This document shows positions 24,971-32,036 of a DNA stretch of 32,036 nt, piece after piece. Both the position numbers and the translations under genes were made by a program. Below the pieces are notes generated by a model. The model saw only the letters and a program-made list of their open reading frames with translations. It ran no database searches and was not told where the DNA came from. Every line of letters starts with the position of its first letter. The stretch's first letter is position 1. Source of the DNA: HGM04593 sp964470845 (lineage in GTDB: Bacteria; Bacteroidota; Bacteroidia; Bacteroidales; Bacteroidaceae); NCBI GenBank assembly GCA_964470845.1, contig CAYYEL010000019.1, positions 1 through 32,036 on the forward strand, given 5' to 3'.

Positions 24971-25726
24971 ATGGCAAAGAGCGATAGCGTAATTATTATA
25001 CCTACATACAACGAGAAAGAGAATATCGAAAAGATGATTCGTGTGCTTATGGCGCTTGAACACTCTTTTGATGTACTTGTGGTTGACGATGGTTCACCCG
25101 ATGGAACGGCGGCGATAGTAAAATCGCTTATGACCGAGTTTGATGATAGAGTTTTTATCATCGAGCGTGCGGGGAAACTGGGCTTGGGCACGGCCTATAT
25201 TGCAGGTTTTAAATGGGCCTTGAAGCAGGGCTACGAATATGTATTTGAGATGGATGCCGATTTTTCACATAATCCCGATGATGTTCCTCTGCTCTACAAG
25301 GCTTGTGCCGAGGATGGCTACGACCTATCGGTGGGCAGTCGTTACGTTACCGGTGTGAATGTGGTCAATTGGCCTATGGGACGTGTGCTGATGTCCTATT
25401 TTGCATCGAAATATGTACGCTTTATCACGGGGCTGCCCGTTTATGATACAACGGCGGGATTTAATTGCTATCGTCGCAGAGTACTTGAGACCATCGACCT
25501 TGACGCTGTTTGTTTCAAAGGGTACGCCTTTCAGATTGAGATGAAATTTACCACTTTTAAATGTGGCTTCAAGATAAAAGAGGTGCCTGTGATTTTTGTG
25601 AACCGTGTGCTTGGCGAGTCTAAAATGAGTGGCGGAATCTTCAGTGAGGCGCTCTTTGGTGTGATTAAATTGAAATGGGGCAGTTTCTTCAGAAAATATC
25701 CCCGTTGGAAAGGAACTGAAAATTGA
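24971..25726 (+). CDS. Polyprenol monophosphomannose synthase-like GT2 glycosyltransferase (DPM1-type)
   Basis: This is a family 2 glycosyltransferase of the dolichol/polyprenol phosphate mannose synthase group, which loads a sugar from a nucleotide donor onto a lipid phosphate at the cytoplasmic face of the membrane. The 251-residue protein has VIIIPTYNEKENIE (7-20), VVDDGSPDGT (37-46), the metal-binding DAD in EMDADFSHNP (95-97), and the lower half with TTAGFNCYRRRVL and KGYAFQIEM. No membrane segment is visible, as in the soluble DPM1 type. Donor and acceptor are not proven. Two earlier ATGs (24954 and 24960) are out of frame. The DUF1599 gene follows 11 bases on. Confidence 0.88.
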   Translation: MAKSDSVIIIPTYNEKENIEKMIRVLMALEHSFDVLVVDDGSPDGTAAIVKSLMTEFDDRVFIIERAGKLGLGTAYIAGFKWALKQGYEYVFEMDADFSHNPDDVPLLYKACAEDGYDLSVGSRYVTGVNVVNWPMGRVLMSYFASKYVRFITGLPVYDTTAGFNCYRRRVLETIDLDAVCFKGYAFQIEMKFTTFKCGFKIKEVPVIFVNRVLGESKMSGGIFSEALFGVIKLKWGSFFRKYPRWKGTEN

Positions 25727-25737
25727 CAATATAATAA

Positions 25738-26280
25738 ATGGCAAACGAAACAAATAAACAATTCGAGAGGGTGCTTGCGGTGTGTCGCGAACTTTTTGAA
25801 AAGAAACTTTACGACTATGGTGCGTCGTGGCGCATTATGCGTCCCTGTTCACTCACCGACCAGATTTTCATAAAGGCTAAGCGCATACGGACACTTGAAA
25901 CAGGTGCCGAGAATATGGTGGGCGAGGATATTAACAGCGAGCTCATCGGCATTGTGAATTATGGAATAATAGCCCTTGTGCAGTTGCAGCTTGGTTATGC
26001 CGACAATTGCGACATTGCGGCCGACAAGGCAATGGCACTCTATGACGAGAAAGCTGCCGAGACGCTTGAGCTTATGAAACGCAAGAATCACGATTATAAT
26101 GAGGCTTGGCGTGGGATGCGCACAACCTCATATACCGACCTTATCCTCACTAAAATATGGCGTACGAAGCAAATTGAGGAGCTTGGAGGCGTTACAAAAG
26201 TGTCCGAGGGAGTGGATGCCAACTATATGGATATGATAAATTATGCAGTGTTCGGGCTTATAAAGAATGGCGTTGCTTAG
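25738..26280 (+). CDS. DUF1599 domain protein with two tandem repeats
   Basis: The 180-residue protein of unknown function contains two copies of the same unit, about residues 16-84 and 109-177. Matches include DYGASWRIMR (26-35) with DYNEAWRGMR (119-128), and TDQIFIKAKRIRTLE (40-54) with TDLILTKIWRTKQIE (133-147). DUF1599 has also been described as a nucleotide-modification-associated domain, from memory and not tested here. No signal peptide or membrane segment is present, so it is likely cytoplasmic. It overlaps the next gene by 14 bases, which suggests coupled translation. Confidence 0.8.
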   Translation: MANETNKQFERVLAVCRELFEKKLYDYGASWRIMRPCSLTDQIFIKAKRIRTLETGAENMVGEDINSELIGIVNYGIIALVQLQLGYADNCDIAADKAMALYDEKAAETLELMKRKNHDYNEAWRGMRTTSYTDLILTKIWRTKQIEELGGVTKVSEGVDANYMDMINYAVFGLIKNGVA

Positions 26281-27607
26281 TAAGACAAGAGCAGTAACTG
26301 CGCTGTTGGTAAACATCTCGCGTTTGTTGCTGGCGGCTGTGCTTGTGGTCTCGGGCTTTGTTAAGGCTGTTGACCCGATGGGACTGTCTTATAAGCTGAG
26401 CGAGTATGCGTGGGCATTCGGTTTTAATGGCATTGATGAGGGGTGGTTGATTTTTGGAGCAATGGCGCTGTCGGCCGCCGAGTTTGTGCTTGGTGTGTTT
26501 TTGCTTATGGGTGTATATAACAGAACGGTTACGACTGCAGTGTTTCTGTTTTTTCTGTTCTTTACGCCTTTTACACTTATATTGGCTCTTTGGAATCCTG
26601 TGCGCGACTGCGGCTGTTTCGGCGATGCTGTGGTGCTGTCGAATTGGGCGACTTTTTGGAAGAATGTCTTGTTGCTTGTCTTTGCAACGCTCTGTTGTTT
26701 TAAACGTCGTTTGTTCATTCGCAAAATGAGTTTGGTGAACCGTTGGATGGTTCCTATCTTTGCAATATGTTACATTGCGTCGCTTGAGGGGGCAAGCCTT
26801 ACGCATCTGCCTGTGATTGATTTCAGACCTTTTGCGGTGGGGAGCAACCTGCGCGAGGCGGTCGAGGATGTGCCCGCAGTGATTAAGTCGATATATAGAT
26901 TCGAGAAGGCGGGACAGGTGATGGAGTTTGACGAGTTTACTTATCCCGATAGTACGTGGAACTATTTAGGCAGCCGCTCCGAGACTGTTGAGTTTGGCAG
27001 GCCTGCCCGCGTAGCCGACTTTGCTTTTATGGATGCCGATGGCGAGGATTATGCCCCGCAGATTCTTGCCGATACGGGTTACGTCTGTCTGCTTGTCTTC
27101 AACCGCCTTGAGGCGGCCGATGAGAGCAGGGTCGATAAGATAAATGATATGTACGACTATTGCCGGGAGCAGGGTGTGCCATTCTATGCGGCAACGTCGT
27201 CCGACGACGAGGCTGTCGAGTTGTGGCATAAACGTACGGGTGGCGAGTATCCCATTTTGTGGGCCGACGAGATTATGTTAAAGACCGTTGTTCGCTCTAA
27301 TCCCGGGCTGTTGCTCATAAAGGATGGTCGCGTGGCCGGTAAATGGAATGTCGCCGACCTTCCTTCGGTTGAGAAAATAGAAAAGTCGCCTACTAAAATG
27401 CCCGATAGTGTACGCAGCGTGTATAGCTACATACGCGGATGGAGGCTGTGGGTAATATTGTTTGCGGTGCCGCTGATGGCTATAATGTTCGTTGATATGC
27501 TCACTGCTGCCGTGCGAAAATTGCTTGTTTTTCTGCGGTTGCGTAAGGTGCGCGATAATGATAAAGAGAATGAAACTATTGATATAAATAACAATACAAA
27601 CCTTTAA
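26267..27607 (+). CDS. BT_3928-type membrane protein: DoxX/MauE-like domain plus thioredoxin-like domain
   Basis: The 446-residue protein is a two-part fusion. The N-terminal part (about 1-175) has membrane helices of the DoxX/MauE type and the motif DCGCFGDAVVLSNWATFWKN, found in MauE-like proteins linked to thiol chemistry. The second part (about 235-385) has the outline of a thioredoxin fold (ARVADFAFMDADGE, CLLVFNRLEAADES, SNPGLLLIKDG), but no CxxC stands at the expected place. A final membrane helix (about 390-415) and a charged tail end the protein. The substrate is unknown. It lies between DUF1599 and tpiA (12 bases). Confidence 0.8.
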   Translation: MALLSKTRAVTALLVNISRLLLAAVLVVSGFVKAVDPMGLSYKLSEYAWAFGFNGIDEGWLIFGAMALSAAEFVLGVFLLMGVYNRTVTTAVFLFFLFFTPFTLILALWNPVRDCGCFGDAVVLSNWATFWKNVLLLVFATLCCFKRRLFIRKMSLVNRWMVPIFAICYIASLEGASLTHLPVIDFRPFAVGSNLREAVEDVPAVIKSIYRFEKAGQVMEFDEFTYPDSTWNYLGSRSETVEFGRPARVADFAFMDADGEDYAPQILADTGYVCLLVFNRLEAADESRVDKINDMYDYCREQGVPFYAATSSDDEAVELWHKRTGGEYPILWADEIMLKTVVRSNPGLLLIKDGRVAGKWNVADLPSVEKIEKSPTKMPDSVRSVYSYIRGWRLWVILFAVPLMAIMFVDMLTAAVRKLLVFLRLRKVRDNDKENETIDINNNTNL

Positions 27608-27619
27608 AAACAAAAAGTT

Positions 27620-28378
27620 ATGAGAAAGAAAATTGTAGCAGGTAACTGGAAAATGAACCTGAATCTTCAGGAGGGTGTTGCTCTCGCAAAGGAACTTAAC
27701 GAGGCTCTGACAGCTGATAAACCCAATTGCGACGTTGTAATTTGTACTCCTTTTATTCATCTTGCATCGGTTGTTCCCGCTGTTGACGCTTCTATCATCG
27801 GTGTTGGTGCCGAGAACTGCGCCGATAAGGTGTCGGGTGCTTACACCGGCGAGGTTTCGGCTTCGATGGTGGCATCGACAGGTGCTCAGTACGTAATTCT
27901 TGGACACTCGGAGCGTCGCGCTTACTATGGCGAGACCGAGGCTATCCTCAAAGAGAAGGTGCAGTTGGCTCTTGCTAATGGCCTTACTCCCATCTTCTGT
28001 ATCGGTGAGGTTCTTGAGGAGCGTCAGCAGGGTGTGCAGAATGAGGTGGTGTATAAGCAACTTGCAGGCTCGCTCTACGACCTCTCGGCCGAGGACTTCT
28101 CTAAGATTATCCTTGCTTACGAGCCTGTATGGGCAATTGGTACAGGTCTGACAGCTACTCCCGAGCAGGCTCAGGAGATTCACGCTTACATCCGCTCGAC
28201 TATTGCCGAGAAATATGGCAATGAGGTAGCCGAGAATACTCCCATCCTTTATGGTGGAAGCTGCAAGGCAAGCAACGCTAAGGAGCTTTTTGCTAATCCT
28301 GATGTTGACGGTGGTCTCATTGGTGGTGCTTCGCTCAAGGCTGCCGACTTTAAGGGTATCATCGACGCTTGGAAATAA
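27620..28378 (+). CDS. tpiA: Triose-phosphate isomerase
   Basis: TpiA interconverts dihydroxyacetone phosphate and glyceraldehyde 3-phosphate in cytoplasmic glycolysis and gluconeogenesis. The 252-residue TIM barrel has the catalytic K11 (NWKMN), H96 (GHSERR) and E168 (AYEPVWAIGTG), and the phosphate-binding GGSCKASNAKEL and GGLIGGASL. The codons look more regular than in neighbouring genes, in line with high expression. The TAA stop shares a base with the ATG of the SPOR gene. Confidence 0.98.
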   Translation: MRKKIVAGNWKMNLNLQEGVALAKELNEALTADKPNCDVVICTPFIHLASVVPAVDASIIGVGAENCADKVSGAYTGEVSASMVASTGAQYVILGHSERRAYYGETEAILKEKVQLALANGLTPIFCIGEVLEERQQGVQNEVVYKQLAGSLYDLSAEDFSKIILAYEPVWAIGTGLTATPEQAQEIHAYIRSTIAEKYGNEVAENTPILYGGSCKASNAKELFANPDVDGGLIGGASLKAADFKGIIDAWK

Positions 28379-28824
28379 TGAGACGAACCTTATCAATAAT
28401 AATGTTTATACTCTGCGCTCTTTCTATGAGGGCGCAGAGTAACATTGTCAACGAGCTTCAGCGCGATGTTCAGGGGCAGGGTACTGTACGAATAGTACAG
28501 CCGCAGAAACTGCTGAATCTGATGGGCTCGATGGCGCTGCGCAGCGATGGTAAGCCGGTGCAGGTCGAGGGCTATCGTGTGATGGTTTATTCGGGAAATA
28601 ATTCTCAGACAGCCCGTGAGGAGGCTAATAAGATGGCAAGATATATGAAAGAGAATTTTCCCGGTGCCGAGGTTTATGTGGTGTTCGAGTCGCCTATACG
28701 CTTGTGTCTTTATGGCGATTATCGTACACGTGAAGAGGCCGAAGCGGTTATGTACCGTTTAAAGGCAACAAAGAAATTTCGTGAAATTTCCGTTAGGAAA
28801 GGTGTTATAAATTTGCCTTATTAG
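28378..28824 (+). CDS. Small exported SPOR domain protein
   Basis: The 148-residue protein has a signal peptide (MRRTLSIIMFILCALSMRAQ, cleavage near 20). A SPOR-like domain follows in the C-terminal half (EGYRVMVYSGNNSQTAREEANKM to YGDYRTREEAEAVM). SPOR domains bind glycan strands lacking stem peptides, often at septa. Here the domain stands alone without a membrane anchor, so the protein is probably periplasmic. A TTG at 28369 would add three residues, but the ATG overlapping the tpiA stop (TAATG) is preferred. folE follows at 20 bases. Confidence 0.85.
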   Translation: MRRTLSIIMFILCALSMRAQSNIVNELQRDVQGQGTVRIVQPQKLLNLMGSMALRSDGKPVQVEGYRVMVYSGNNSQTAREEANKMARYMKENFPGAEVYVVFESPIRLCLYGDYRTREEAEAVMYRLKATKKFREISVRKGVINLPY

Positions 28825-28844
28825 TATAAATAGGTATTGTTACT

Positions 28845-29420
28845 ATGGACGAGAATAGAGAGAAGGTTATTCAAGGGCTTATGGAGAGTTGCGGCAATAT
28901 GCTGAGGCTCATTGGCGAGGATGTACAGCGCGAGGGATTGCTTAAGACGCCCGAGCGTGTGGCGCGTGCTTTGCTTGATACAACGGCAGGATACAACGAG
29001 GATCCGCACGCAATTCTGCGTGGGGCAATGTTTAAAGAGGATTACAGCCAGATGGTTATTGTAAAGGATATTGACTTCTATTCTCTGTGCGAGCATCATA
29101 TTCTGCCTTTCTTTGGCAAGGTGCACGTGGCGTATATTCCTAACGGCTATATTACCGGCCTTAGCAAGATTGCTCGTGTGGTGGATGTCTTTGCGCGTCG
29201 TTTGCAGGTGCAAGAGCGACTGACGTTACAAATTAAGGAGTGTATCCAAGAGACGCTTAATCCGCTTGGGGTGATGGTGGTTGTCGAGGCGCAACATCTG
29301 TGTATGCAAATGAGGGGTATAAAGAAACAAAATTCGGTAACTACAACCTCGGATTTTTGTGGGGCGTTCAATCAGGCAAAGACGCGCGAGGAGTTTATGA
29401 ATTTGATACGTAACAGATAA
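28845..29420 (+). CDS. folE: GTP cyclohydrolase I
   Basis: FolE converts GTP to 7,8-dihydroneopterin triphosphate, the entry to folate (and some pterin or queuosine-type) synthesis in the cytoplasm. The 191-residue protein has zinc ligands C82 and H85 (SLCEHH) and C153 (HLCMQMRG), plus LLKTPERVARAL and GLSKIARVVD. Length and motifs are normal for the type IA enzyme. It is the last gene before the terminator at 29447. Confidence 0.97.
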   Translation: MDENREKVIQGLMESCGNMLRLIGEDVQREGLLKTPERVARALLDTTAGYNEDPHAILRGAMFKEDYSQMVIVKDIDFYSLCEHHILPFFGKVHVAYIPNGYITGLSKIARVVDVFARRLQVQERLTLQIKECIQETLNPLGVMVVVEAQHLCMQMRGIKKQNSVTTTSDFCGAFNQAKTREEFMNLIRNR

Positions 29421-29446
29421 ATACACAGGTATTTGTATTAAATAGG

Positions 29447-29483
29447 GCAAGCTGTTCCAATTATGTGGATAGCTTGCTTTTTT
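29447..29483 (+). terminator. Intrinsic terminator after folE
   Basis: GCAAGCT (29447-29453) pairs with AGCTTGC (29471-29477), with additional TCC/GGA pairing inside, followed by T6 (29478-29483). It ends the plus-strand operon and touches the dnaG stop codon. Confidence 0.85.
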
Positions 29484-31482
29484 ATAAATTGACGGCCGAG
29501 GTGCTGAAGCCGTATTGTCGCAGTTGGTTGTTCAGCGCTTGTTGCGTCTCTTTAAGATATTTGAAATTTTGCATTACTTCCATTGCCTGCTCGCTGTTGC
29601 CGGCAACAGCGGGGTCTTTCAACTGTGCCATTGTCTGTTTTAAAAGCTCATCTACGATACTCTGTTTGTAGGCTATTGAAAGGCGCATTGTCTGCTCAAA
29701 GAGTATGGCGCTCTCGTTGCGAAGCTCGGTGTTATTTTCGCTGAACATTTTGCTGAGCAGATAGCGGTCGCCGCACAGCTCGGCTGCGAGGGTCGAGATT
29801 TCGGCGTCGGGGTGTGTCTGGAAATGTTCGTCGGGACTGAACGCGGGGTCGTTGCTGTGTTCGGCTGCTTCGTCAAAGATGCGTTTGTAGAGTGGATGGG
29901 TAAACTCTATGCCGTCGCCTTTGAATGAAAAGTGCAGATGTGATATTACGCTCTCGTTGAATGCGGGGGTGTTTGTGGTGCTGTCCTCGGGGACGGTGAG
30001 CATCTTGCCGCCGTTGCGCAGGATGAATTGTATTATCGCGCGTTCCTTATTATATAGTGGGTTGCTCTTCTCGTAGCTCTCGACAATGCTCTTTTGTAGT
30101 GTGCCGTCGGGTTGTGTTGTGGCTGCTGTCTCGTTGTCTGCAGCGCTGCTTGCGGTGTTTTTCTGCCGCTCTTCGGCACGCTTTATTCGTAATTTCGCGG
30201 TCTCGGACACGAGTAGTTGCTCGCTCAGTTTAAGCATATCACTGCATCGCTTGATATATTCACTGCGCAGAATGTCGTTGGGAATTACTGCAATGCTCTT
30301 GACAATGTCGCCGATGAGGCCTGCGCGGCGCACGGGGTCGTCGCCAACCTCGTCGAGTAGAAGGTTGGTCTTGAATTGTATAAAATCGACACTGTTTTTT
30401 TGCAGGTACTGCTCTAACTCCTCGGTCGAGTGTGTCTGTGCGTAGCTGTCGGGGTCGTCGCCGTCGGGCAACAGCACTACGTTGATGTTCATTCCCTCTT
30501 CGAGGAGCATATCAATGCCTCGGAGCGAGGCTTTTATTCCGGCCTTGTCGCCGTCGTATAGTAGTGTAATGTTGTTTGTGAAGCGGTGTATGAGGCGTAT
30601 TTGCCCTGTGGTGAGCGAGGTTCCCGATGAAGCTACCACATTCTGTATTCCGGCCTGATACATTGAGATTACGTCAAGATAACCCTCGACCAATATGCAG
30701 CGGTCGTGCTGCATTATTGATTGCTTGGCGAAATAGAGACCGTAAAGGTGGTTGCTCTTGTGATAAATTTCGCTCTCGGGCGAGTTGACGTATTTTGCGG
30801 CCTTGGGGTTGCTTTGTAATATTCGTCCGCCAAAGGCTACAACCTTGCCCGATATTGTGTGCACGGGGAATGTTACACGTCCCCAAAATCGGTCGATGAG
30901 GCGTCCGTCGTCGGTCGAGTAGCATACACCGGTCTTTGCAATAAGCTCGGGGCTGTATCCGCTTTGCATAGCGGCTGTGGCGAATGTGTCGCGTTTCTCG
31001 GGTGAGTATCCCAGCCCGAATTTCTTTATAATGTCGTCGCGCAGCCCTCGGCGGTGGAAATATCCAAGGCCTATGGCTTGTCCCTCTTGTGTGGTGTGCA
31101 GTGTATCGACGAAGAATTGTTGGGCATATTCGTTTATCACGAACATACTCTCGCGCATATTTTGTGTGCGGCGCTCTTCGTCGGTGAGCTCGCGCTCCTT
31201 AATCTCAATATGATATTTCTTTGCCAGCCATCTGAGGGCGTCGGGGTAGCTCATCTGCTCGTGTTCCATAATAAAGTGTACGGGCTTGCCACCCTTGCCG
31301 CATCCGAAGCATTTGTACAGGTTCTTTGCGGGCGAGACTGTAAAGGAAGGGGTTTTTTCGTTGTGAAAAGGACACAGCCCGATGAGGTTGACCCCGCGTC
31401 GGCGCAGGGCTACAAAATCTGATACTACCTCCTCTATCTTGGCGGCATCCATTATTTGTTCTATGGTGTTGCGGTCTATCAT
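29482..31482 (-). CDS. dnaG: DNA primase DnaG
   Basis: DnaG makes RNA primers at the replication fork in complex with the DnaB helicase. The 666-residue protein has the CHCC zinc finger (C37, H40, C58, C61), then the primase core with the TOPRIM motifs VEGYLDVISMYQAG (about 264) and YDGDKAG (about 308). A C-terminal region with helicase-binding character completes it. The N-terminus (MIDRNTIEQIMDAAKIEEVVSDFV) is typical of the family. The gene stands alone, convergent with folE. Confidence 0.97.
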   Translation of the reverse strand: MIDRNTIEQIMDAAKIEEVVSDFVALRRRGVNLIGLCPFHNEKTPSFTVSPAKNLYKCFGCGKGGKPVHFIMEHEQMSYPDALRWLAKKYHIEIKERELTDEERRTQNMRESMFVINEYAQQFFVDTLHTTQEGQAIGLGYFHRRGLRDDIIKKFGLGYSPEKRDTFATAAMQSGYSPELIAKTGVCYSTDDGRLIDRFWGRVTFPVHTISGKVVAFGGRILQSNPKAAKYVNSPESEIYHKSNHLYGLYFAKQSIMQHDRCILVEGYLDVISMYQAGIQNVVASSGTSLTTGQIRLIHRFTNNITLLYDGDKAGIKASLRGIDMLLEEGMNINVVLLPDGDDPDSYAQTHSTEELEQYLQKNSVDFIQFKTNLLLDEVGDDPVRRAGLIGDIVKSIAVIPNDILRSEYIKRCSDMLKLSEQLLVSETAKLRIKRAEERQKNTASSAADNETAATTQPDGTLQKSIVESYEKSNPLYNKERAIIQFILRNGGKMLTVPEDSTTNTPAFNESVISHLHFSFKGDGIEFTHPLYKRIFDEAAEHSNDPAFSPDEHFQTHPDAEISTLAAELCGDRYLLSKMFSENNTELRNESAILFEQTMRLSIAYKQSIVDELLKQTMAQLKDPAVAGNSEQAMEVMQNFKYLKETQQALNNQLRQYGFSTSAVNL

Positions 31483-31557
31483 ATATATAATAAGGAGAGA
31501 GTGGACTTTTTTCGGTGCAGTAATTGCAAGGTTGAGTGTCTTTTCTTTCTCCGTGGG

Positions 31558-31565
31558 CGAAGATA
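31558..31565 (-). promoter_or_regulatory. Candidate -7 box of dnaG
   Basis: TATCTTCG on the minus strand departs from TAnnTTTG at one base. It would give a leader of about 70 bases. No good -33 partner is seen. Confidence 0.35.
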
Positions 31566-31982
31566 ATAAAAGCGGGCGATATTTTTCGGTGCTTATTGAA
31601 AATCTTTGTAACTTTTTTCGGTAGCAATAGGGATGCAGGCTGCAAAAAGTAGAGAATAAGTATTGTTTTCATAAGCCTGCTACGGAATTTTATGGCCGAT
31701 TTTTTGTTCTTTTCCTTGTGCGAGTACAATAATTTCGCGGCTTTTGTGCGAGAAAACAGAATGAAATTCTTGAAAAAATGGGACGTCTGAACATAAAAAT
31801 AGCACTTTTGCATAAAAAACCTTATTGATGGCGCAAGAAAATTGTGCTCCGTAAAACAATTTTATATCCTGCTGTTTTTATTCTTTTGTGGTGGAAAATG
31901 AACAGTGATTAGTCTGAATAGGAACAAAAATGTAAAGAAAATGGAAAAAGTGTAATTTTCTTGAAAAAAACTCTTGCGATTG
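31566..31982. other. AT-rich non-coding stretch downstream-facing from dnaG
   Basis: I find no convincing gene here. Two inverted repeats are visible: GCAGGCT with AGCCTGC (near 31635-31680, 35-base loop) and AAAATTGT with ACAATTTT (31838-31845 with 31856-31863). A 32-codon frame at 31692-31790 has no family features. Confidence 0.5.
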
Positions 31983-32013
31983 TTTGGTAGGTAAAAAAAA
32001 AGCTGTACCTTTG
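31983..32013 (+). promoter_or_regulatory. Strong promoter reading out of the window
   Basis: TTTG (31983-31986) and TACCTTTG (32006-32013) are separated by 19 bases, an exact fit to the Bacteroidota consensus. CACTCGC follows at the expected start of transcription. The gene it serves lies beyond the right edge. Confidence 0.75.
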
Positions 32014-32036
32014 CACTCGCTTTCGGGAAGCAACGT

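Noticed and set aside
31692..31790. 32-codon frame on the plus strand
   Set aside because: No ribosome-binding site, promoter fit or recognisable feature; expected by chance in AT-rich DNA.
31205..31813. 202-residue frame on the minus strand upstream of dnaG
   Set aside because: It runs into dnaG out of frame, has no family features, and its distal part is low-complexity.

Overview
This is a chromosomal segment of a Bacteroidales bacterium (phylum Bacteroidota); the family cannot be fixed from the sequence alone. The evidence is a set of -7 boxes of the Bacteroidota type TAnnTTTG, the Bacteroidota gene order of the division and cell-wall (dcw) cluster, a MurE with the meso-diaminopimelate motif DNPR, and lineage-typical proteins (a DUF1599 protein and a BT_3928-type DoxX/thioredoxin-like fusion). 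Almost all genes are housekeeping genes. I see no prophage, insertion sequence, CRISPR array, tRNA or rRNA.

Layout. At 169-891 (+) lies recO, converging on the end of a long minus-strand operon. That operon (16820 down to 899) is a complete dcw cluster in the order mraZ, rsmH, ftsL-like, ftsI (transpeptidase with PASTA domain), murE, mraY, murD, ftsW, murG, murC, ftsQ, ftsA, ftsZ, yqeY. Gaps run from a 4-base overlap to 28 bases, so it is probably one transcription unit. murF and ddl are absent. Just upstream of mraZ is a tandem 10-bp repeat that looks like a MraZ operator beside a plausible promoter.

Next come an exported M28 zinc aminopeptidase (+), a strong bidirectional terminator, and a minus-strand pair of an exported C1 bleomycin-hydrolase-like peptidase followed by nhaA. 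mfd (minus) lies upstream of that pair. Divergent from mfd is a plus-strand run of a DPM1-like glycosyltransferase, a DUF1599 protein, a DoxX/thioredoxin-like membrane protein, tpiA, a small exported SPOR protein and folE, ending at a terminator. dnaG (minus) follows. The last 554 bases hold no convincing gene but end in a strong outward promoter.

The most unusual signal is non-coding. A 63-64 base module stands in front of recO, the C1 peptidase gene and mfd, each time oriented toward the gene. It consists of TGCACTCGC, an A6-hairpin-T6, GCTCGTTT and a -7 box. The -33 TTTG sits in the 3' arm of the hairpin, exactly 21 bases from the -7 box in all three copies. One copy has a different stem sequence that still pairs perfectly. 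Broken copies fill the mfd/C1-peptidase gap.
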